From Trichloromonas sp034002365 (GTDB lineage: Bacteria > Desulfobacterota > Desulfuromonadia > Desulfuromonadales > Trichloromonadaceae), in the NCBI GenBank assembly GCA_034002365.1, contig JAVFAR010000022.1:1-28434 (forward strand): DNA of 28,434 bases. Direction: 5' to 3'. Position numbers and translations under genes: made by a program. Shown one piece after another: positions 22,027 to 28,434 of the stretch. Positions within the stretch are counted from its first letter, which is position 1; the number at the start of each line of letters is the position of its first letter. The notes below the pieces were generated by a model. The model ran no database searches. It had not been told where the DNA came from and worked only from the letters and a program-made list of their open reading frames with translations.

Positions 22027-23166
22027 TCATGTCGGGATCAGCCGTTCTTGTATTTTTTCCGCGATTTCATCGGCCGACAGGCCTTTCAGACACTCCAGTC
22101 CGTGCGGGCAGCCGGGAAAAACGGGAAAGCGGCCATTCAGGCAGGGCTGGCAGGCCAAGTGCCGCTTCACGAACGCATGGCGCGGCGACAGGGTCGGTGC
22201 CCATTTGTCGAAGAGGGACGGTCCCCACACCGAAACCGTCGGACAACCGGCGGCGACAGCCATGTGCAAGGGACCGCCATCGTAGCCGAAAAAGAGGGTG
22301 GCATACCCAAGCAGCCCCAGCGTCTGCCGTAAGGATGTTTGGCCGCAAAGATTTTTAACTCCCTTACCGAAACCGGCGCATAAACGCTCGGCTTCGGCAT
22401 AATCGGCAGCTCCGCCGAGCACCACCAAAGGCATACCGGGACGCTGTCTCAACAGCTCCAGCAAGACACGAACCGTCCGGTTGGGCAATTTGTTCTGCGG
22501 ATTCAGTCCGCCGAAGCCGCAGGCGATGAACCCGCCAACGGCCAGACCGTTCTGTTCCAGCAGCGGCAAGGCCTCGTCCCGCATAACCTGCACCCCTTGC
22601 AGAAGCAGATCATCGGCCGCCACCCGGTGTTCCACGCCAAAGAACCGCAGGCCGTTGACGGCACATTGGGCTTCGTGTTCGTCATGGCGATAGACGACCC
22701 GATGGGTACAGAAACGACTGCGCCGACCGATATCGTAGCCGATCTTGATCCGCGCCGAAAGCAGTCCCATCAGAGCCGGGACGATATAGCGGTATTTTGA
22801 CTGGTCGAGACTGACGACCAGATCGTACCGACTTCGCAATAACCTCGGCACATCGGTTTCCAGCAGCAGGATCCGGGCGAAAGCCAGTTCCTCATCGACA
22901 ATCCGGGCCAGCCCGACATTGCGCCGCATACAGGCCAGATCGACGGTCGCTTCCGGAAAGGTTGCCTTCAGCACCCGGAAATAAGGGAGTGCCAGCAGCA
23001 GGTCGCCCAAACCGCCGGGGCGAATGACCAGAATCCGGCCGATACCTTCCCGCTCGATTCCGTAGGAGCCGGAAGCCGAAGGTCGAAATAGCCGCAGTCC
23101 CTCGAAAACACCCCGGAAAAGCGTATTGTTCAGCATATTGAGAGGTTCGAAGTGACCATGCTTCAT
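22027..23166 (-). CDS. GT9 heptosyltransferase-like glycosyltransferase
   Basis: About 379 residues of the GT9 (ADP-heptose:LPS heptosyltransferase) family with a GT-B fold. The N-terminal IRPGGLGDLLLALP is the glycine-rich acceptor-side motif, and the C-terminal GYDGGPLHMAVAAGCPTVSV followed by WGPSLFDKWAP is the donor-binding motif. Cys-rich CQPCLNGRFPVFPGC near the end is common in this family. The frame is open to a TTG at 23226, but that overlaps the preceding gene; ATG 23166 (MKHGHFEPL) has a GGAG upstream and is preferred. It probably adds a heptose or related sugar to LPS core. The exact donor cannot be told. Confidence 0.85.
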   Translation of the reverse strand: MKHGHFEPLNMLNNTLFRGVFEGLRLFRPSASGSYGIEREGIGRILVIRPGGLGDLLLALPYFRVLKATFPEATVDLACMRRNVGLARIVDEELAFARILLLETDVPRLLRSRYDLVVSLDQSKYRYIVPALMGLLSARIKIGYDIGRRSRFCTHRVVYRHDEHEAQCAVNGLRFFGVEHRVAADDLLLQGVQVMRDEALPLLEQNGLAVGGFIACGFGGLNPQNKLPNRTVRVLLELLRQRPGMPLVVLGGAADYAEAERLCAGFGKGVKNLCGQTSLRQTLGLLGYATLFFGYDGGPLHMAVAAGCPTVSVWGPSLFDKWAPTLSPRHAFVKRHLACQPCLNGRFPVFPGCPHGLECLKGLSADEIAEKIQERLIPT

Positions 23167-23206
23167 AGCGACGGGGTCTCCATGGAACAGGCTTGACCTG
23201 TCCCAG

Positions 23207-23914
23207 TCAATTTTTCGCGACGGCAATCACGTCCTTGGTGAAAATCGTTGTCGTCTTGCGTCCATAGAGCAGGAACAAGGTCCGGAACAGAAGATTGATC
23301 CCCCCCTGCAACACCCGCCCAACCAGATTGACCAGCGGATTGAAAACCCAGATATTCTGCGGCCGTAGTTCAATCCGGGAAAACCCCGCCATGCGCAGAA
23401 CCTGGGATAGACTTTCCTCGGTAAATCCAAGGGTGTGGGTAAAATCACCATACCGGCTGCTCGATCCGGTTATGGGGTTGGCGGCATTGACCACCTTGAT
23501 AATCAAGCACCCGTCTACCGAAAGGCGTTCGCGGGCGGCGGCAAGAGTTGCCACGACCCGGTTTTTTTCCAAATGTTCTACCAGATCGTTCATGACAACG
23601 GCATCATACAAATCTGTCTTTTCTTGCAAAAAATCGAGGGCATCCCCCCGGGTTATCCGATCCGCTTCGATGAATCCGTTGGCGATGCAATGTTCGACAC
23701 ATTCCCCGCACAGATCCACGGCCCGGACATCACGGTATCCTTCCTTTTTCAGAAAATAGAGAAAATGTCCGGCGCCGCAGGCGACATCGAGAATTTTCTT
23801 CTGAGTGCCCCCCAGCAGATCACGGTAGTTTTTCCGGTAATAGGCCGCCATCCGATCCAGATTATCGGTTTGAGCCAAAGAAGGATGACAGGTCAGATAG
23901 CGTTCATAATTCAA
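23207..23914 (-). CDS. Class I SAM-dependent methyltransferase
   Basis: About 235 residues with the Rossmann-type methyltransferase core: motif I LDVACGAGHFLYFL, the acidic end of strand 2 (VRAVDLCGE), and AVVMNDLVEHL typical of the UbiG/methyltransferase-23 group. A hydrophobic region near the C-terminus (NPLVNLVGRVLQGGINLLF) may associate with the membrane. Start choice: TTG 23914 has a perfect AGGAGG (23920-23925) five bases ahead and avoids overlap. The alternative ATG 23950 overlaps the upstream gene by 20 bases and has a poor RBS. The substrate is presumably a glycan or lipid-linked sugar of this cluster. Confidence 0.82.
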   Translation of the reverse strand: MNYERYLTCHPSLAQTDNLDRMAAYYRKNYRDLLGGTQKKILDVACGAGHFLYFLKKEGYRDVRAVDLCGECVEHCIANGFIEADRITRGDALDFLQEKTDLYDAVVMNDLVEHLEKNRVVATLAAARERLSVDGCLIIKVVNAANPITGSSSRYGDFTHTLGFTEESLSQVLRMAGFSRIELRPQNIWVFNPLVNLVGRVLQGGINLLFRTLFLLYGRKTTTIFTKDVIAVAKN

Positions 23915-23930
23915 GGCAACCTCCTGAAAA

Positions 23931-25427
23931 TCAGGGCCATTGCAAAACATACGTCTCGTTTTCGGAATAGAGCGGCCTCAATTTTCCTACGATCATTGCA
24001 TCCATTTCCGGACTGATTGTCGTAACTATTTTCCAGTTCGCATAAAGCCAGACCCGGCGATGTTCACTCTTCAAAAGAGCATCGAGCTTTACGGGCGAAT
24101 CGATATACTGGAAAGGATAACCGGCCTTTTCCTTCACGGGAAATTCCGAATATCCCCCTGTGTCCAATGACATTTTTTCCCGCAAGGAATAATCCACCGG
24201 GCGCCCGAGATAGAACGCCGACAGGGCGGGTTCCGTCGAAATAATCACATCTCCCGGCAACAGCCGCTGTTTGATGAATTCGTGCGCCGGGCGCTGATCC
24301 ACAAATTTGAAATATCCCCCGAACGCTTTGTTCAGATCGAGATTTTCCAGAACGAACAGGTGAATCAGGGCAAGGACCACGACCAGCCCCATCGGCACGG
24401 GGGCGGGAATCGATGCCCATTCCGCGCGGCGGCGTAAGCCGCCGGACAGCCGGCGTATCCACCAAGAGAGTGATGCCGCCGCGGCCACGACGCCCAAGGG
24501 GTAAATATTACTCAGGTAACGGGGATTGTCGCCAGGGGAAAAGACGGTCAAGAAAAGCAGCAAGCCGGCGAATCCCAGAAAATACAGGGTCCAGCACCGA
24601 TTCCGCTCCCGCCACAAAGGATACAACCCGAGAATCACCAGCGTCGCGCCCAGCGGGGTCGTCTGACGGAACCATTCGTAAAAGGCTGCCCTGTTTTCGA
24701 GTCCGAATAGTTGCAGGGGGATGGCGGAGTAATTGACGAAGGCCGTCGCCGGACGGAAAACCAGACAAAAATAACCAACGGCCGCGACCGCCACACATCC
24801 CAGCCGGAAACTTCTTTGCCGAAAAGACCGGCGCCCCCCCAGCAACAGGGCCAGGGCGAAGACCGGTAAAAGTTCGAAGGCGAATTCGTGCGTCCCGATC
24901 GCTCCGAGGGTCGCGAGCAACAGCCACCGCCCGGCACCTGGGCGTTTCTCGATGAAATATTCCCCCGCCCAATAGACCGCCGCCACGAAAAAGAACTGAA
25001 AGGGCAGGTAGAAACGGGCCATGGAAGCGTACAGGTTTTCAAAGGCGGAGAAGCCGAGGAACAGAACGGCGAGCCGCCCCGCCGATTTTCCCGCCGCCCG
25101 ACACCCCATGGCGTAAACCACGGGCAGCAGCAGGGCACTGAAAAGGATGCAGACCAGCCGCGTCGAAACCGGCGATACCTCGGCGAAGAAAAGAGGTATC
25201 GCCATCAGGTAGTGACCGAGGAGCGACCGCCAGTACAGAGTGCCGTTTTCGGCAAGGGGCAGGCCGGTTTCGACGATTGACCGCATGACGCCGATGCTGC
25301 CGATTTCATCCTCATGATAGGGGTAATTGGGGGCATGGTAGATGCGCATGCCAATCACCAACAGCATGAAGACCAGCAACAGCGCCCGCTCCCAACGGGA
25401 CATAGTGGAGCTATCCATGGGGATCAC
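23931..25427 (-). CDS. GT39/ArnT-like membrane glycosyltransferase
   Basis: A 498-residue protein with about 10-12 membrane helices and a soluble C-terminal part (about 380-498). The first outside loop reads YPYHEDEIGSIG, the acidic motif of GT-C enzymes of the GT39/PMT_2 (ArnT-like) group, which transfer sugars from undecaprenyl phosphate in the periplasm. The start is GTG 25427, overlapping the stop of the preceding gene in GTGA, with a GGGAGG-type RBS; ATG 25418 is an alternative. The donor is plausibly made by the GT2 enzyme upstream. The acceptor (lipid A, glycan or protein) is unknown. Confidence 0.8.
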   Translation of the reverse strand: MIPMDSSTMSRWERALLLVFMLLVIGMRIYHAPNYPYHEDEIGSIGVMRSIVETGLPLAENGTLYWRSLLGHYLMAIPLFFAEVSPVSTRLVCILFSALLLPVVYAMGCRAAGKSAGRLAVLFLGFSAFENLYASMARFYLPFQFFFVAAVYWAGEYFIEKRPGAGRWLLLATLGAIGTHEFAFELLPVFALALLLGGRRSFRQRSFRLGCVAVAAVGYFCLVFRPATAFVNYSAIPLQLFGLENRAAFYEWFRQTTPLGATLVILGLYPLWRERNRCWTLYFLGFAGLLLFLTVFSPGDNPRYLSNIYPLGVVAAAASLSWWIRRLSGGLRRRAEWASIPAPVPMGLVVVLALIHLFVLENLDLNKAFGGYFKFVDQRPAHEFIKQRLLPGDVIISTEPALSAFYLGRPVDYSLREKMSLDTGGYSEFPVKEKAGYPFQYIDSPVKLDALLKSEHRRVWLYANWKIVTTISPEMDAMIVGKLRPLYSENETYVLQWP

Positions 25428-27163
25428 CGCGCCCCTCCCTCTTGCGGCACCAGGGGATAAAGGATGCGGTACAAGGCCTCCGCCTGGGGGTCGGGGACGG
25501 GGGTGCGCCGCAGATACTGTTCGAGAGCGTGAAAGGCCTCGGGGTACTTACGGCGCGCCATCTGAATCTTGTAAATCTCCCACCAGCCTTTGTAGCGTTG
25601 GGGTTCCATCTCGACCAGCACCCGCGCTTCGGAGAGGATGGTGTCGTCGGCGCGAGAGTTCGGCAGCTCGTATTGGGCCAGCCAGTCGGCCGCCACGGCG
25701 TCGCCGCGCACAAAGATCAGCGCCGAAACGTCGGCGAAGACCAGGTGCCAGGCCGGGTCTTTGCGCAACTCGTCAATAATGGGATAGTGCTGGCCCGTAT
25801 CCACGGTACAGGCCTTGGTCACCACGGTTTTCACCCCGAACTTCTCGAACACTCCCTGCCAGCCAGGATGTCCGGACATGACCCGCCAGCCGTAACTGAA
25901 CATTTCCGCCGAATTCTGCCGCGCGTCCCAGAACACCCGATGCTCCGGGTAGAGTTTCCAGGCCATATACCCCCCCCAGTCGTAGGTATTGTAGATGTTG
26001 GCCGGAAGGCGATGCTCTTTCACGAACTCGGTCGCCGCCACCGGGAAATGCCAGGTGCGCAGGCCGGTGCGAAACAGGCCGTAGGTGTGATACGCCGGCA
26101 GGGCGTAATGGATGAAAATCGCGGCGGCGGCCAAGGTCGCCACCCAGCGCAAAGCCGATTTAACCCCAAGGGGAAAGCGAGAGAAAATCCAGGACGCCGC
26201 ACTATCGGCATAAACCGGCAGAACCGCCGTCATGGCAAAGAAGAAGAACGAGGTATGGCGGCTGAGCTGTTGCCCCATGATCGCCAATCCCCCCATAAGA
26301 CACAGATCGGTCAACGTCAGGCGTCGCCAACCCAGGGCCATGAGCAGAGCGGTCACGGCCAGACTTAAATAGAAATAGGGATCGGAGGCGAAGGTGGTCG
26401 GGCGCCAGTCCATATTGAAGACCTGGGCGATGGGCGCCCCCTCTTTGCCGCCGCCGAGCTGGTGCGCCGAGAAGAGGGTGTCGATGAATTCTTTGGTGTA
26501 GGGGGTGAAAAAAAAACCGAGCAGAACCAGACCGGCCACGAGCCAAAGGCTCTTATAAGAGCTTTTGGAAAGGGTGGTTTTCCCCAGCGCCCGCGCCCCA
26601 CCCTCCCCGACCAGATAGGCCGCGAGGATCGGCACCGCCAGCACCGCCCCGGCGTGAAGGTTGACCCAGAGGAGCATCAGCGGGAAGAGGAGAAAGATCA
26701 GCTCCCCGCCCCGGCGACGGTGGCGTTCGAGGATGAAAACAAAGAGGGCGAAGAAGAGAAAAGTCCAGAGCTGAGGCCGCGCCGTCCATCCGCCCCGGCT
26801 CAGCCAGAAGGGGGTCAGCAGCAGGAGCATGGACGGCCAGGACGCCCCCCGGACCCGGGCCGCCGCCATCAGCGCCAGGGCCGTTGCGCCCAGGGCCAGC
26901 CCCTTGATGACGCTCAGGGCATGGTAGCCGCCGAGTTGATAACCGAAATAGAGGATGAGATCGTGCAGCCAGCAATGCTCGAAACGGGGGACATCCGCCG
27001 CCAGGGTGAAGAGATCGGTGCGGATGAAACTCAGTGTTTCGACCATGTACTTGCCGGACTGCAACTGCCAGAAGGTGTCGAAGTCGTGGATAACCGCCGT
27101 CGCCACCCCGAGGATGGCCAGAAGCGCGGCCAGAAGCAGCAGTTTTCCCAAGCGGTCAATCAA
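25424..27163 (-). CDS. Multi-spanning GT-C-like membrane protein
   Basis: A 579-residue protein with about 11-12 membrane helices and a large soluble C-terminal part (about 370-579). The first outside loop has HDFDTFWQLQSGKYMVE, an acidic-aromatic motif seen in uncharacterised GT-C-like proteins of polysaccharide clusters. The C-terminal part includes YNTYDWGGYMAWKLYP and FWDARQNSAEMF, and ends in a helical TPR-like stretch. The start is TTG 27163: AGGTG lies four bases upstream, and both lie within a 20-base direct repeat (27153-27172). Its stop overlaps the next gene. Function is inferred from topology and neighbours only. Confidence 0.75.
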   Translation of the reverse strand: MIDRLGKLLLLAALLAILGVATAVIHDFDTFWQLQSGKYMVETLSFIRTDLFTLAADVPRFEHCWLHDLILYFGYQLGGYHALSVIKGLALGATALALMAAARVRGASWPSMLLLLTPFWLSRGGWTARPQLWTFLFFALFVFILERHRRRGGELIFLLFPLMLLWVNLHAGAVLAVPILAAYLVGEGGARALGKTTLSKSSYKSLWLVAGLVLLGFFFTPYTKEFIDTLFSAHQLGGGKEGAPIAQVFNMDWRPTTFASDPYFYLSLAVTALLMALGWRRLTLTDLCLMGGLAIMGQQLSRHTSFFFFAMTAVLPVYADSAASWIFSRFPLGVKSALRWVATLAAAAIFIHYALPAYHTYGLFRTGLRTWHFPVAATEFVKEHRLPANIYNTYDWGGYMAWKLYPEHRVFWDARQNSAEMFSYGWRVMSGHPGWQGVFEKFGVKTVVTKACTVDTGQHYPIIDELRKDPAWHLVFADVSALIFVRGDAVAADWLAQYELPNSRADDTILSEARVLVEMEPQRYKGWWEIYKIQMARRKYPEAFHALEQYLRRTPVPDPQAEALYRILYPLVPQEGGAR

Positions 27164-27172
27164 AATTCACCT
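27153..27172. repeat. 20-base direct repeat, copy A (start of the GT-C-like gene)
   Basis: The plus-strand sequence CGGTCAATCAAAATTCACCT is identical to 27539-27558. Here it holds the ribosome binding site and TTG start of the 25424-27163 gene (minus strand AGGTGAATT-TTG-ATTGACCG). Confidence 0.97.
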
Positions 27173-27255
27173 GTTCCGAATCGGTGTGAACGTCATGATG
27201 CGGTTCCTGCCGTCACCGCATCCTACAAAAAACCTGCAATTTCGTAAATTTACCC

Positions 27256-27377
27256 GTAGGGGCGACGCATGCGTCGCCCCTGGCCCATTCGCATTGTCCG
27301 GGCCTTGGGCGACCCATGGGTCGCCCTTGTTCCATCTGCGTTATCAAGACCCTGGGCGACCCATGGGTCGCCCCTAC
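27256..27377. repeat. Palindrome-rich intergenic module 1
   Basis: The outer ends GTAGGGGCG and CGCCCCTAC are inverted. Inside are a 24-base perfect palindrome (27258-27281) and two identical 20-base palindromes GGGCGACCCATGGGTCGCCC (27307-27326 and 27354-27373). It has REP/MITE-like structure and no coding potential. In RNA from the minus-strand operon it would form several very stable hairpins. Confidence 0.9.
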
Positions 27378-27417
27378 GAATTCACACAAATATCGTATAA
27401 TTTCGGCGGGTTACCCC

Positions 27418-27489
27418 GTAGGGGCGCACCGATGTGCGCCCTGTTCCGTTCTGGTTGTCCCGACCTTGGGCGCACGCGGTGCGCCCCTA
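27418..27489. repeat. Palindrome-rich intergenic module 2
   Basis: It has the same outer inverted ends as module 1 (GTAGGGGCG ... CGCCCCTAC), with two inner inverted repeats, GGGCGCAC-cgat-GTGCGCCC (27422-27441) and GGGCGCAC-gcg-GTGCGCCC (27468-27486). Similar lead-in sequence (AATTTCG ... TTACCC) precedes both modules, so they are probably two copies of one family. Confidence 0.9.
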
Positions 27490-27538
27490 CGAAACGACAT
27501 AAATTTCAATTAATTTCAACAAATTACACATCAACATC

Positions 27539-27558
27539 CGGTCAATCAAAATTCACCT
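27539..27558. repeat. 20-base direct repeat, copy B (end of the GT2 gene)
   Basis: Identical to 27153-27172. Here it encodes the last residues and stop of the GT2 gene (VNFD-stop on the minus strand). Together the two copies bracket 366 bases that contain both palindrome modules. Confidence 0.97.
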
Positions 27559-28434
27559 TCTCGCGAACGATATAGATCGGCTTGTCCTGGGTTTCGTGGT
27601 AGGTGCGGGTGACTATTTCGCCGAGCAGACCCATCACCACCAGCTGTACCCCGGAAAAGAGCAGAAAAGCGGTGAGAATCAGCAAGGGATTGCGGTTCAT
27701 GGGCAGGCCTTCGAACCACTTCATGTACAGGGTCGCCAGGCCCGCAAGCGTACCCCCCGCGAAAATCCATATCCCCCATTTGCCGAAAAGCTGCATGGGG
27801 CGGGTCGAATACTTGAGCATGAACTTGACGGTGATCAGATCGAGAATCACCCGCAGGGTGCGGTCGATGCCGTATTTGCTCTCCCCCGCCAGGCGCGGCC
27901 GGTGGTTGACCGCCAGCTCGGCGACATTGGCCCCGACCTGGCTGGCCAGGGCCGGCACGAAGCGGTGCATCTCGCCGTAGAGGTTGATCTGGCTGAGCAC
28001 CTCGCGCCGGTAGGCCTTGAGAGTGCAGCCGTAGTCGTGCAGATGCACCCCGGTCATGCGCGAAATCAGCCGGTTGGCCAGCACCGAGGGCAAGCGGCGG
28101 CTGAGCAGTTTATCCCGCCGATCCCTGCGCCAGCCGGAAACCACATCGAAACCCTCGTCGATCTTCGCCAGCAGGCACGGGATATCCGCCGGGTCGTTCT
28201 GCAGGTCGCCGTCCATGGGGACGATGACTTCCCCTCGCGCGGCATCGAACCCGGCGGCCATGGCGGCGGTCTGGCCGAAATTGCGGCGCAGGCGGATTAC
28301 CCGCACCCGGGGATCGGCCAACGCCAGTTCCCGGACGACGGCGAAAGAATCGTCACCGCTGCCGTCATCCACCAGCTCCAGTTCGTAATCGAGATTGGTC
28401 CCGGCCAGCGCCGCGACCACTTCAGCGTACAGGG
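27542..28434 (-). CDS. GT2 polyprenyl-phosphate sugar transferase, 5' end outside the window
   Basis: About 297 visible residues of a GT2 enzyme of the ArnC/GtrB/dolichol-phosphate sugar synthase type; the frame is open to the window edge. Visible parts are LVDDGSGDDS (nucleotide binding), the DxD region MDGDLQNDP, the basic stretch GWRRDRRDKLLSRRLPS, and two C-terminal membrane helices (about 219-239 and 251-275). Such enzymes move a sugar from a nucleotide donor to undecaprenyl phosphate on the inner face of the membrane. It is the first visible gene of the glycan cluster and would supply the donor for the GT-C enzymes downstream. The sugar cannot be determined. Its stop lies in the 20-base direct repeat. 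Confidence 0.9.
   Translation of the reverse strand, partial: LYAEVVAALAGTNLDYELELVDDGSGDDSFAVVRELALADPRVRVIRLRRNFGQTAAMAAGFDAARGEVIVPMDGDLQNDPADIPCLLAKIDEGFDVVSGWRRDRRDKLLSRRLPSVLANRLISRMTGVHLHDYGCTLKAYRREVLSQINLYGEMHRFVPALASQVGANVAELAVNHRPRLAGESKYGIDRTLRVILDLITVKFMLKYSTRPMQLFGKWGIWIFAGGTLAGLATLYMKWFEGLPMNRNPLLILTAFLLFSGVQLVVMGLLGEIVTRTYHETQDKPIYIVREKVNFD

Noticed and set aside
23915..23950. ATG 23950 as start of the class I methyltransferase
   Set aside because: Possible, but it overlaps the upstream gene and has a poor ribosome binding site, whereas TTG 23914 follows a perfect AGGAGG.
27256..27489. CRISPR array in the palindrome region
   Set aside because: The repeats are palindromic, unequal in core sequence and irregularly spaced, and no cas gene is near.

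Overview
The window looks like a GC-rich chromosomal segment of a dissimilatory metal- or sulfur-reducing deltaproteobacterium (Desulfuromonadales/Geobacter-like). The reasons are a giant secreted CxxCH multiheme cytochrome mixed with fibronectin-type domains, three good sigma-54 (GG-N10-GC) promoters, a GEMM-I riboswitch, an OFA-type MFS carrier and an N-type Na+ ATPase operon. The assignment is by family knowledge only; no database search was possible.

Region 1 (1-5362, +): most of an N-ATPase operon in the order atpC(partial)-Q-R-B-E-F-A-G, with tight ATGA-type overlaps. The c subunit carries Na+-site residues (E30, E63-S64-T65, Y68), so Na+ pumping is predicted. Two spacers are enlarged by repeats: a G-free array of twelve 7-bp units directly ahead of atpE, and a ~120-bp inverted-ended dispersed-type repeat between atpA and atpG. 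Region 2 (5363-7863): a SlyD-like FKBP isomerase with an unusual Cys cluster, two strong back-to-back terminators, and a convergent sigma-54-driven OFA-family MFS transporter. The transporter frame is continuous with an upstream Cys-rich segment.

Region 3 (7864-16256): a ~500-bp regulatory spacer with three related palindromes, then a sigma-54 promoter, a predicted c-di-GMP (GEMM-I) riboswitch with a plausible SD-sequestering platform, a secreted subtilisin-like protease, a terminator, another sigma-54 promoter and an 1864-residue multiheme cytochrome. This reads as a regulated extracellular electron-transfer or matrix module.

Region 4 (16287-28434, -): a surface-glycan cluster transcribed toward lower coordinates. 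In order of transcription it holds a GT2 polyprenyl-phosphate sugar transferase (cut by the window edge), two multi-spanning GT-C-like proteins, a SAM methyltransferase, a GT9 heptosyltransferase-like protein, a UPF0104/LPG-synthase-like membrane protein, a TylF-like methyltransferase, two tandem paralogous membrane proteins with C-terminal TPRs, and a TrmN6-like tRNA methyltransferase. Between the GT2 gene and the next gene lies a palindrome-rich insert flanked by a 20-bp direct repeat. The repeat contains both the stop of one gene and the start of the other, which suggests an insertion that split a formerly overlapping gene pair.
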